Positions 45,760-53,205 of a DNA stretch of 64,000 nt are shown one piece after another (position 1 is the stretch's first letter; every line of letters starts with the position of its first letter). A program made the position numbers and the translations under genes. The notes under the pieces are model-generated. The model searched no databases. It had not been told where the DNA came from and was given only the letters and a program-made list of their open reading frames with translations. Origin of the DNA: Tunturiibacter empetritectus (GTDB lineage Bacteria; Acidobacteriota; Terriglobia; Terriglobales; Acidobacteriaceae); contig NZ_JACHDZ010000003.1 in NCBI RefSeq assembly GCF_014201375.1, positions 620,001 through 684,000 on the forward strand, written 5' to 3'.

Positions 45760-46806
45760 ATGGTGGTTGAGGCTCGCAGGGTTTTGGTTTTGCTCGCAGG
45801 GGTGGGTCTGATGGGTTTGTCCGAGGGGGCCGCTCTGAGCCTTCCGGGGCAGGCAAACACAGTTGCGCAGCCATCCACTCAGGAGCCTGCACAACAGGAG
45901 CCTGCACAGACTGTCGATCCTTCTGCTCCGGTCGCTCCTGCTCCAGCCACTCCTTCTGCTCCGGCAGCGAACGACGTGAAGGCTGCGGACGTGAAGGCTG
46001 GGGAACGTCCGCTGCCGGATATTGCTGCTCTGATGCATGACGTTGAGACGAATCAGAGAGCCGCAGAGGCGATTGAGAAGGACTATCTATATCGGTCTCT
46101 GGTGACGGAACAGCGGCTGGATTCGCATGGCGGATTGAAGAAGACCGAGACCAGGGAGTATGAGGTCTTTTGGGAGAATGGCGTGCCGGTGGCTCGGCTG
46201 GTAAAGAAGGATGGGCAGGAGCTAAGCCCGGACGAGCAGAAGAAAGAGAGTGACCGGATTGACAAGGACTCCGAGAAGGCCAAGGAGAGACGAGAGAAGG
46301 CCGATGAGAAGGGGAAGGAGTCGGATGCGCGCGGGCACGAGCTGATGACGGCCTCGCGGGCGCTGGAGCTGGGAAGCTTTACCAATCCGCGGCGAGTGCA
46401 GCTGAATGGCAGGGACACGATTGTGGCGGACTATGCGGGTGACCCGAAGGCCAAGACACGAACCAAATTCGAAGAGGTGGTTCGGGACATGATGGGCACG
46501 GTATGGGTGGATGAACAGGACCGTGTGCTGGTGAAGGCTGAAGGACACTTCGTGAATAACTTCAAGATTGGCGGCGGGCTGATGGCGAATATTCAGAAGG
46601 GGACGAGCTTCTCGATGGAGCAGAGAAAGGTGAATGGCGAGGTGTGGCTGCCGGCGAGAGAAGAGGGCCAGGGGTCTGCACGAGCCTTGCTGTTTCTGGG
46701 TTTCAACGGCCGCGTTGAGGCGGTGGAGTCGGACTATCGGAAGTTCAAGGCGACTTCGAAGATTGTGCCGGTGGAGAGTCCCATGCCGGAGTCTATGCCT
46801 CAGTGA
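45760..46806 (+). CDS. Secreted hypothetical protein with charged linker
   Basis: A 348-residue protein. A signal peptide (ARRVLVLLAGVGLMGLSEGA) is followed by a Pro/Ala/Gln-rich low-complexity part (about 30-80). A globular part with DIAALMHDVETNQRAAEAIE and YLYRSLVTEQ follows, then a highly charged coiled stretch (about 155-190; SDRIDKDSEKAKERREKADE), and then a beta-rich end with FVNNFKIGGGLMANIQKG. The pattern resembles outer-membrane lipoprotein-sorting-like (LolA/LolB-like) folds loosely, but I do not assign a family. It has no membrane segment after the signal. Function unknown. Confidence 0.7.
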   Translation: MVVEARRVLVLLAGVGLMGLSEGAALSLPGQANTVAQPSTQEPAQQEPAQTVDPSAPVAPAPATPSAPAANDVKAADVKAGERPLPDIAALMHDVETNQRAAEAIEKDYLYRSLVTEQRLDSHGGLKKTETREYEVFWENGVPVARLVKKDGQELSPDEQKKESDRIDKDSEKAKERREKADEKGKESDARGHELMTASRALELGSFTNPRRVQLNGRDTIVADYAGDPKAKTRTKFEEVVRDMMGTVWVDEQDRVLVKAEGHFVNNFKIGGGLMANIQKGTSFSMEQRKVNGEVWLPAREEGQGSARALLFLGFNGRVEAVESDYRKFKATSKIVPVESPMPESMPQ

Positions 46807-46809
46807 TCT

Positions 46810-47466
46810 TCAGGCTTTGGTGGAGGCGGAGCGTGATCTCGCTAGAAGCCGGTCGATGGCGACGAGAACCATCCCCAGGACCCAGAAACCTAGCAGCAGG
46901 AAGGCTGTGTTGAGGAGTGCTCGAGGGTACCCGAGGAGGGTGACATCGGCGAAGTGATAGGGGTAGAAGCCGGTTAATGCTCCGCGAAGGATGCAATAGG
47001 CAACGTAAAGCAGAGGATAGACGAGCCAGTAGAGGGGCAGGCTCCAGCGCAGGGTGCCTTTGGGAACGAAGAGAAGCCAGTAGAGGACGTAGAGGACCGG
47101 CGTCACGTCGTGCAAGGCTGTGTCCAGGACTGCGTTGAGACCGGTTGGACTCCAAGTCGCACGGAGCAGGAGCGTGTAGATAAGCCCTACAACGAAGATA
47201 TAGAGCGCGACAGCCGACTGCGTGGAGGGACGGGTAAGGAGGGTGTCGGCGTCGCCGCGAAGAAAGCACGCGGTCGTTACGATGGCGAGGAGCAGGTTTG
47301 TGAGGATCGTGAAGTAGCTGAGTGTGTTGATGACCCCGAAGATTAGGGAGCGACCATCTGCGACCAGTCCTTTTGTCGCTGAGATGATCTGTACGAGGAC
47401 GGCTAGCCAGGCGATAAGGGCTATGAGGACGAGAGAGGTCTGTTTGAGTGTTCCCGTCTTCGGCAT
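46810..47466 (-). CDS. Pr6Pr-family membrane protein
   Basis: A 218-residue integral membrane protein with six predicted transmembrane segments from ATG 47466 (MPKTGTLKQTSLVLIALIAW). The Pr6Pr/FAR-17a-like features are SYFTILTNLLLAIVTTACFL, the LLRATWSPTGLNAVLDTALH loop with a conserved His, and YWLVYPLLYVAYCILRGALT followed by GFYPYHF. Six-helix proteins of this family are widespread; in bacteria the function is unknown. It is convergent with the secreted protein before it (stop codons two to four bases apart). Confidence 0.82.
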   Translation of the reverse strand: MPKTGTLKQTSLVLIALIAWLAVLVQIISATKGLVADGRSLIFGVINTLSYFTILTNLLLAIVTTACFLRGDADTLLTRPSTQSAVALYIFVVGLIYTLLLRATWSPTGLNAVLDTALHDVTPVLYVLYWLLFVPKGTLRWSLPLYWLVYPLLYVAYCILRGALTGFYPYHFADVTLLGYPRALLNTAFLLLGFWVLGMVLVAIDRLLARSRSASTKA

Positions 47467-47601
47467 CGCGCCACCACGATAGCAGAAAGGGGAAGAAGAT
47501 CCCCGATTTTCAGGAAAGCATACGTTAAAAACGCGCAAAGGGATAGCCGAGGCCATCCCTTCCGCAAAACTTGGTTGTCGCTGTAGTCGTAGTGCTAAAG
47601 A

Positions 47602-47802
47602 CTAGAGAGGCTGGACGTCAGACGCCTGCCAACCCTTGGGTCCCTTTACCACGTTGAACTGTACAGCCTGGCCCTCTTGAAGGCTCTTGAAACCGTTCGA
47701 ATTGATCGCCGAGTAGTGTACGAATACATCCTCGCCATTCTGACGGCTGATAAAGCCAAACCCCTTGGCATCGTTAAACCACTTCACTGTTCCCTGTTCC
47801 AT
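47602..47802 (-). CDS. Cold-shock protein, CspA family
   Basis: A 66-residue single cold-shock domain. RNP1 is KGFGFISR and RNP2 is [12 protein letters not shown] 47802 has AAGGAAA upstream. It binds single-stranded RNA and DNA and acts as an RNA chaperone. A 260-bp non-coding leader precedes it, as is usual for csp genes with thermoregulated 5' untranslated regions. Confidence 0.95.
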   Translation of the reverse strand: MEQGTVKWFNDAKGFGFISRQNGEDVFVHYSAINSNGFKSLQEGQAVQFNVVKGPKGWQASDVQPL

Positions 47803-48065
47803 ATCCGTTATTTCCTTATTACTGTTGAATTTGCCGCTAGATCCAAATCGGGGTTCGTACAGTACGAGCTTTGCAGAAATCCAATCTGTTTCAAACGATG
47901 TGTGAAGGTTAGCACAGTTGCCAAGTTTTTTTTACTTATTCTCCTAAATAGTTACAACTGCACTATTTATAGTGCAAGAAATGTGAATTTTAGGGCGTAG
48001 TTGAGGATATCGGGGTTCGGCGGATTCGACAAACGTACTACCACAATGCTAAGTATCACGCAGCG
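47803..48065. other. AT-rich gap holding the csp leader
   Basis: A locally AT-rich region between cmk and csp. On the csp strand it contains the promoter and leader. No cold-box consensus is confidently seen, and no gene is supported. Confidence 0.4.
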
Positions 48066-48875
48066 TTATGCTTTGAGGTGGGTTCGGACGATCTCTTCGG
48101 CTTGATTCAGCACCTCGTGGAGGGTCATTGACGTGGAGTCGAGGATGACTGCGTCTGCGGCGGGCCTGAGGGGTGATTCGGCCCGGTTGCGATCGCGGTA
48201 GTCGCGGTCTTTCAGTTCGCGAAGGACGGCCTCTTCGTTAAGGCGCTGCTGCTCGGCGGAGATGGGATCGGGAGACTGACGGCTGGAGTTTTGGCGGGCG
48301 GTCGGTTCGTCGGCGTTCGATCCAATGTTCGATGTGGGAGCGGCCTGGCGGTAGCGGCGATTGCCGCGAACCTCGGGGGCGGCGTCGAGGAAGATCTTGA
48401 CTTCTGCGTCGGGAAAGACGGCGGTGCCGATATCGCGGCCTTCCATGACAACCCCACCGGCCTCACCGAGCAGGCGCTGCTGGTGGACCATCCAGGCGCG
48501 AAGTTGCGGGTGGACGGAGACTTTGGAGGCGGCGTTGGTGACATCGGTCTCGCGAATGCGACGGGAGACGTCCCGGCCGTCGAGCAGGACGCGGTTGCCT
48601 TCAAGTTGCGGCTCGAGGGTGATGCGGGTGTGGGCGGCGAGGTCCAGGAGCGGGGCCTCGTCGTCGAAGTCGTAGTCGTTGTCGATGGCTTTGAGGGCGA
48701 GAGCGCGGTACATGGCGCCGGTCTCCAGATTGAGGAATCCGAAGCGGCGGGCGAGATGAGCGGCGAGGGTGCTTTTGCCGGCTCCAGCAGGCCCGTCGAT
48801 GGCGATGACGGGGCGCTGGCGCTTTTTGGTTTCAGGCTGCGTTGCGGGTGCGGAGTCCACGTGCGGCTGCGTCAT
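48066..48875 (-). CDS. cmk: Cytidylate kinase with inserted LID segment
   Basis: A 269-residue CMP/dCMP kinase, longer than the usual ~225. The P-loop is IDGPAGAGKSTLAAHLARRF (about 26-45). The CMP domain has LNLETGAMYRALAL and RRIRETDVTNAASKVSVHP; the phosphate-binding turn is VVMEGRDIGTAVFPDAEVKI. The LID carries a ~30-residue Ser/Asn/Gln-rich insertion at about 179-210, before LKDRDYRDRNRAESPL. An N-terminal tail of about 20 residues also is extra. It makes CDP from CMP. It starts five bases after the repeat-tail gene on the same strand. Confidence 0.92.
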   Translation of the reverse strand: MTQPHVDSAPATQPETKKRQRPVIAIDGPAGAGKSTLAAHLARRFGFLNLETGAMYRALALKAIDNDYDFDDEAPLLDLAAHTRITLEPQLEGNRVLLDGRDVSRRIRETDVTNAASKVSVHPQLRAWMVHQQRLLGEAGGVVMEGRDIGTAVFPDAEVKIFLDAAPEVRGNRRYRQAAPTSNIGSNADEPTARQNSSRQSPDPISAEQQRLNEEAVLRELKDRDYRDRNRAESPLRPAADAVILDSTSMTLHEVLNQAEEIVRTHLKA

Positions 48876-48880
48876 CCGGC

Positions 48881-51154
48881 TTATTCCCCTTCCTCACGTT
48901 TGAACTTGCGGGCGGGAGGCCGATTGCCGAAGGGCTTCTTGTTGCCCTTGAACTTGTCGAAGGTGCTGGCGGGTTTGCCGGTTCCGGCGGCGGATTTGCT
49001 GTAGGGTTTTTTGCCGGCGAAGCTGCCAGTGGATTTGCCGGCGAAGCTGCCGCCTGAGAAGCTGCCGCCCGATTTGCTGTATGGCTTTTTGGCGCCGAAG
49101 CTGCTGCCGGTTTTGCTGTACGGTTTTTTCTCGCCGAAGCCGCCGCTGGGTTTGCCTTCGAAGGTGCCCTTGGGACGCGGGGTGCGAGGTGCGTCGAACT
49201 TGCGGAAGGGGGGACCGTCGGGACGTGCTGCGCGGCCCTCTGTGCGACGGGGTCGGGCTTCGGAGTCACGGGTGTCGCGGGTGGCGGGGGTGTCACGGGA
49301 GAAGTTTTTGCGCGGAGCGAAGCCGTTGGTGCGGTCGCCGCCGTCGAAGCTGCGTTGCGGGCGGGCGGAGAAGCTGCCGGGTTTGCGGGGGCCACCGAAG
49401 CTGGGCTTGGCTGGCCTGTCGCCGAAGGTGCGGCGAGGTGGGCGGGCGTCACCGGAGTCTGCGTCGGGACGGGGCGCGAAGTCGCGGCGTGGGGGGCGAG
49501 CGTCGCCAAAATCGCGGCGGGGTGGACGGGAGTCGCTGCTGTCGCGGCTGAAGCTGGGCTTCCCGGCGAAGCCTTCGCGCTTGCGGCCGAAGGTGCCTGG
49601 CTTGGAGAAGGTCTTGCGCGGACGGTCGCCTTCTCCGGCGGAGGAGTCGTTGTAGGGGCGCGGAGTGTATTCGCGACGGGGTGGGCGGCTTTCGCCTGAG
49701 TCTGCGCTGCGGCGGTAGGTGGGGCGGTCGCCGCCGGTAGTGGGGCGATCGCTGCTGAAGCGGGGCTTGCTGCCGAACGCTGGCTTGCTGCCAAAACTGG
49801 GGCGGCTGCCGAAGGATGGCTTTGATCCAAAAGCAGGCTTCGAGCCAAACGAGGGCTTTGCGCCGAAGGATGGTTTCGATCCGAAGGAGGGCCGCTTCCC
49901 TGCTCGGTCAGAGGCGGGCTTGTAGGTGCGAGGAGTGCGGGGTGCTTCGGCACTGTCGCCTTCGTTTGGCACCTCGGAGGAGGACTTCGCTGCGGCGAGG
50001 CGGTCGGCCTTCTCTTCTTCCCAGGGCTTGGTGAAGCTGGGGCGGTCGGGGCGGTTGGATTCGCGAGTGAATGGGCGGCGCTCGCGTGGGGAAGGAGTTG
50101 ATTCTGAACTGCGACCAGGTTTGGTTACAAATCCAGTGCCGACCTTGCGGGGCTTGGGAATGAACTTCTTGATGCGGCCGGTCTCCTCGGCGGATTCGGC
50201 GCTGTGGCCTTCGGTGGTGGCGGCGATGGAGTCGACGTCGTCCGGTGCGGGAGCGGCGATGGCGAGGAAGGCGGGGAGTTCGCCGGTGACGTGGAGGACG
50301 GTGCGGCCTTCTACTGCAATGGTCTCCAACTGGCGCGCGGAGATGAGAGCGTGGATGACATCGCGGATGCGCGAGCGGGCGGCGATGGGCGAGAGGAAGG
50401 TCTCGATGTCCTCCTCAGAAGCTACGATGGCCTGACCGAGATAGAGAGAGATGAGTGCGGAGAGGGCAGTGGGCTGTCCGGCGTTGGCTCCGGCCTTGAT
50501 CTGCTTGGTGAAACGGGTGGTGATGAGCTCCCAGAGTGTGGCTGCTCCATCGGGCTGGGGGACGGGGATGACGCGGAGGTGCTGCCAGAGTTCGGTGAGA
50601 GAGCGCAGTACGGCGGTTTCGGTGACCTCTTTGCCGAGCTGCGTGGTGAGGTCGTAGGAGCTCATGCCGGTGGAGTGGTCTTTGGCTCGCTCGGCGAGGA
50701 GGGTGTAGGTGTTGAGGGCGAGCGGGGAGACCTTCGTGGCGCCGCTGGTGGTGGGGGGCTGCTTCCAGGCCTTGTCGCCGCGCAGGGTGAAGATGTAGGG
50801 GAAGGCGAGCGGGGAGACGATGAAGTCGGGTGTTTCACTGCCGGTGCCGCTGGGTGAGCCGAGGAGATTGAGCGGGATGGCGCCGCTGTCGAGGATGAGA
50901 CGGGAGAGGAGGCTGCGGGACTGGTCGGTGTCGGCGAGGGTAGGCGTGGCGTTGGGGGTGCCGAGGATGGCTTCGACGAAGGATGGCGCGGGAGCGGGAA
51001 GCTGTGCGGCGCGGGGAGTGAAGAAGACCAGGCCTGAGGTGTTGAGCCAGTCGCGAAGCATGTTGAGGGTGAGGATGGGATCGGTGTTTTGATGCCAATG
51101 CGCGAGACGGGCGGCGGCGAGCTGGTCAGCCGTGGGAGTGCTTAGGTTACTCAA
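48881..51154 (-). CDS. Conserved globular protein with 450-residue basic low-complexity tail
   Basis: A 757-residue protein with a TTG start at 51154, preceded by AGGAAGG. Residues 1-300 form a globular, winged-helix-like part (LRDWLNTSGLVFFTPRAAQL, RSLLSRLILDSGAIPLNLLG, SALISLYLGQAIVASEEDIE) that faintly recalls AlkZ-like DNA-binding folds. From about 305 to the end it is low complexity and strongly basic. Eight KP[SA]FG[SA]-type repeats lie at 421-466. These are followed by SRPPRR/DARPPRRDF and KKPYSKSGG-type repeats and a lysine-rich end. The tail is built like RNA-binding disordered regions of DEAD helicases. An RNA- or DNA-binding role is likely, but no function is known. It is followed by cmk. 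Confidence 0.75.
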   Translation of the reverse strand: MSNLSTPTADQLAAARLAHWHQNTDPILTLNMLRDWLNTSGLVFFTPRAAQLPAPAPSFVEAILGTPNATPTLADTDQSRSLLSRLILDSGAIPLNLLGSPSGTGSETPDFIVSPLAFPYIFTLRGDKAWKQPPTTSGATKVSPLALNTYTLLAERAKDHSTGMSSYDLTTQLGKEVTETAVLRSLTELWQHLRVIPVPQPDGAATLWELITTRFTKQIKAGANAGQPTALSALISLYLGQAIVASEEDIETFLSPIAARSRIRDVIHALISARQLETIAVEGRTVLHVTGELPAFLAIAAPAPDDVDSIAATTEGHSAESAEETGRIKKFIPKPRKVGTGFVTKPGRSSESTPSPRERRPFTRESNRPDRPSFTKPWEEEKADRLAAAKSSSEVPNEGDSAEAPRTPRTYKPASDRAGKRPSFGSKPSFGAKPSFGSKPAFGSKPSFGSRPSFGSKPAFGSKPRFSSDRPTTGGDRPTYRRSADSGESRPPRREYTPRPYNDSSAGEGDRPRKTFSKPGTFGRKREGFAGKPSFSRDSSDSRPPRRDFGDARPPRRDFAPRPDADSGDARPPRRTFGDRPAKPSFGGPRKPGSFSARPQRSFDGGDRTNGFAPRKNFSRDTPATRDTRDSEARPRRTEGRAARPDGPPFRKFDAPRTPRPKGTFEGKPSGGFGEKKPYSKTGSSFGAKKPYSKSGGSFSGGSFAGKSTGSFAGKKPYSKSAAGTGKPASTFDKFKGNKKPFGNRPPARKFKREEGE

Positions 51155-51512
51155 GGTGTTGCCTTCCTGCTGGGCGGAGCGGGGCTCGCGCTACAACATA
51201 TCCTTAGCCTGGGCTAAAAGGATGACACTAAAAGATTGGATTCGAGCGATAAGCGGCCGGATGCGCTGAGATGCTTTTTGTATGTCTTTATAAGAATACC
51301 GCAAAGCGGCGGGGTTCCGTGGATGAGTGAAGGAATTGGTAGCGGGTCGATTGAAACCTGGGCAACCAAGTTATCTATAACCTCGTTTTCAAGGAACCTC
51401 AATTCAGACCAACCGGAGAGGAAGCGAAACCGTTGGCGCGATCGTTCAGGGAATACAAGCAAGCTGCGAAACCTTGTATGCTACCGTTGCGCTACCAAGA
51501 GGCTGCAGCACA
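51155..51512. other. Gap without a recognisable gene
   Basis: Holds the promoter region of the repeat-tail protein gene and the leader of the next membrane protein gene. Local composition is more AT-rich than neighbours. No RNA gene is identified. Confidence 0.4.
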
Positions 51513-51995
51513 ATGGAATTTCGAGCTGATAACTCTCCTCCAGAAGATGAGCCGGAATTAGTGGGCTTACGCGTCAGTGCTGGCCTGCTCGCGAGTGTAG
51601 GCTGCATATTCGCCATTTACCCACTTGGTTTTGCTCTGCTGCTGATCGTTCTCGCGATTCAAGTTCTAACAGGACGAGCTTCGACCTTACGCCCTCAATC
51701 GTGGCCGCTGATGCTGATCGGTATGTGTGTTTCCGCTGCAATTACATATCTGATCTTTTGTGCTGCTTCAGCTCTTAGGAAGAGACAACTGTGGGCTGCA
51801 TACCTGGCCATGCTATTTGGAGTCATGTTTCTCCTCCTAAGCGGAGGTTTCGTTTATGACCTTTATCATCCTGAGCGAGCTGGCCCAGATGAAGGGTTCG
51901 GAATATTCTTCATACCCTTTTGCTTCCTTATCGGCATGTGGTGGTGTGTTTATCTGAACCTGCCTCACGTGCGTCGCCAACTCAGGCGCGCATGA
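51513..51995 (+). CDS. Small membrane protein of unknown function
   Basis: A 160-residue protein from ATG 51513, which has AAGAGG upstream. It has four likely transmembrane segments: LLASVGCIFAIYPLGFALLL, WPLMLIGMCVSAAITYLIFC, LWAAYLAMLFGVMFLLLSGG and GIFFIPFCFLIGMWWCVYLN. The N-terminus is acidic (NSPPEDEPEL). I do not recognise a family. Codon use and composition are less GC-rich than flanking genes, which may point to recent transfer. It is convergent with pstS, with the stop codons adjacent. Confidence 0.68.
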   Translation: MEFRADNSPPEDEPELVGLRVSAGLLASVGCIFAIYPLGFALLLIVLAIQVLTGRASTLRPQSWPLMLIGMCVSAAITYLIFCAASALRKRQLWAAYLAMLFGVMFLLLSGGFVYDLYHPERAGPDEGFGIFFIPFCFLIGMWWCVYLNLPHVRRQLRRA

Positions 51996-53090
51996 TTATG
52001 GGATTGGCTGGCCCGCGGCAGTCATTAGTTGGACCTGCTGGCGGTCGTAGGCTTTGACGCCGTCGGGGAGCGGGGCGTAGTTGAGTGTGGCTGCAGCGGC
52101 CTGTCCGTCGGTGATGACGTACTGGATGAAGTTTCTGAGGGCCGTTCGCTTGGCGACGTCGGGGCCGTCCTTCGGGATGATGAGGAAGGTGAGGGTGGAG
52201 ATCGGGTAGGCGTCCGGCGCGGAGGCGGGGGCGTTGACGATGGGAGTGCGCGGGTCTTTGGAGAGCTGATCGGTGAAGGCTGCGATGGCGGCGGTGGTGC
52301 TGGAGGTATCGGGCAGGATGTATTTGCCGGCGAGGTTTTTGACCGAGGCTACGGGCAGCTTGTTCTGCTGGGCGAAGGTAAGTTCGACGTAGCCGATGGC
52401 TCCGGGAGTTTGACGGACCTGGCCGGTGACACCCTCACTTCCCTTGCCTCCCATGCCGACGGGCCAGTCGACGGAGTTGCCCTTGCCGACCTTCTGCTGC
52501 CACTCCGGGCTAACGGCTGAGAGATAGGTGGTGAAGGCGTTGGTGGTGCCACTGCCATCGGTGCGGTGGGCGACGAGGATCTTGGTGTTGGGCAGAGCGA
52601 CGCCGGGGTTGTCTTTGACCAGGATGGGATCGTGCCAGGAGGTGATCTTGCCGAGGAAGATGCCTGCGATGGCGTCTGAGGAGAGCTGGATCGGCTTGGC
52701 GAGGCCGGGCAGCGAGTAGGTGATGCAGACGGGGCCTGCGGATTCGGGGATCTGGATGACGGGCTTCATGCCGCTGAGTTGATCGTCGTTGAGCGCGGCA
52801 TCGGAGGCGCCGAAGTCGACTGTGCCGTTCTTGACCTGCTGGACGCCGCCGCCAGAGCCGATGGATTGATAGTTGATGCGGACGTTAGAGTGGGCGTTGG
52901 CGAAAGCGGACGTCCATTGGGACATTACGGGATATACGAAGGTGCTTCCAGCGCCGTTGAGTTCCACGCTCTGAGCTTCGCTGCCGCCGGAGCTTGATTT
53001 GCAGCCCGCAAGGGAGACCATAAAAAGAGCGGATGCAAAACAGAGAACATAGGCTGATCGGAGACGGGGGCTATCGATGGATTTGCGCAT
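51996..53090 (-). CDS. pstS: Phosphate ABC transporter substrate-binding protein
   Basis: A 364-residue lipoprotein-type binding protein. The N-terminal signal ends in a lipobox, MVSLAGC. The phosphate-binding family features are ELNGAGSTFVYPVMSQWTSA, GSGGGVQQVKNGTVDFGASD, HRTDGSGTTNAFTTYLSAV and PGAIGYVELTFA. It captures phosphate for PstCAB in the periplasm. None of pstC, pstA, pstB or phoU is nearby. A candidate Pho box lies 77 bases before the ATG. The mutL gene is upstream on the same strand, but the gap and Pho box suggest its own promoter. Confidence 0.93.
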   Translation of the reverse strand: MRKSIDSPRLRSAYVLCFASALFMVSLAGCKSSSGGSEAQSVELNGAGSTFVYPVMSQWTSAFANAHSNVRINYQSIGSGGGVQQVKNGTVDFGASDAALNDDQLSGMKPVIQIPESAGPVCITYSLPGLAKPIQLSSDAIAGIFLGKITSWHDPILVKDNPGVALPNTKILVAHRTDGSGTTNAFTTYLSAVSPEWQQKVGKGNSVDWPVGMGGKGSEGVTGQVRQTPGAIGYVELTFAQQNKLPVASVKNLAGKYILPDTSSTTAAIAAFTDQLSKDPRTPIVNAPASAPDAYPISTLTFLIIPKDGPDVAKRTALRNFIQYVITDGQAAAATLNYAPLPDGVKAYDRQQVQLMTAAGQPIP

Positions 53091-53166
53091 AGGTTCTCCA
53101 GTGGAACGAAGATGGATATTAGTTTGGTTGCATGACCATGGAGAGATGGTTGCCGCCAGAGGGGCA

Positions 53167-53188
53167 TATTTGCAGAGTCTTTACAGAG
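53167..53188 (-). promoter_or_regulatory. Candidate Pho box upstream of pstS
   Basis: Two 11-bp direct repeats on the minus strand, CTCTGTAAAGA (53188-53178) and CTCTGCAAATA (53177-53167). The 11-bp period and the CTGT-like heads match the PhoB binding site pattern. Confidence 0.5.
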
Positions 53189-53205
53189 GCTGAGTCTTTA
53201 TGGAG

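Noticed and set aside
49700-49920. Tandem DNA repeats as a CRISPR or minisatellite
   Set aside because: They encode in-frame KP[SA]FG[SA] protein repeats and need no separate explanation.
48832-49953. A 373-codon Pro/Ala/Ser-rich minus-strand frame
   Set aside because: It is the shifted reading of the repeat-rich tail of the 48881-51154 gene, on the same strand, and has no other support.
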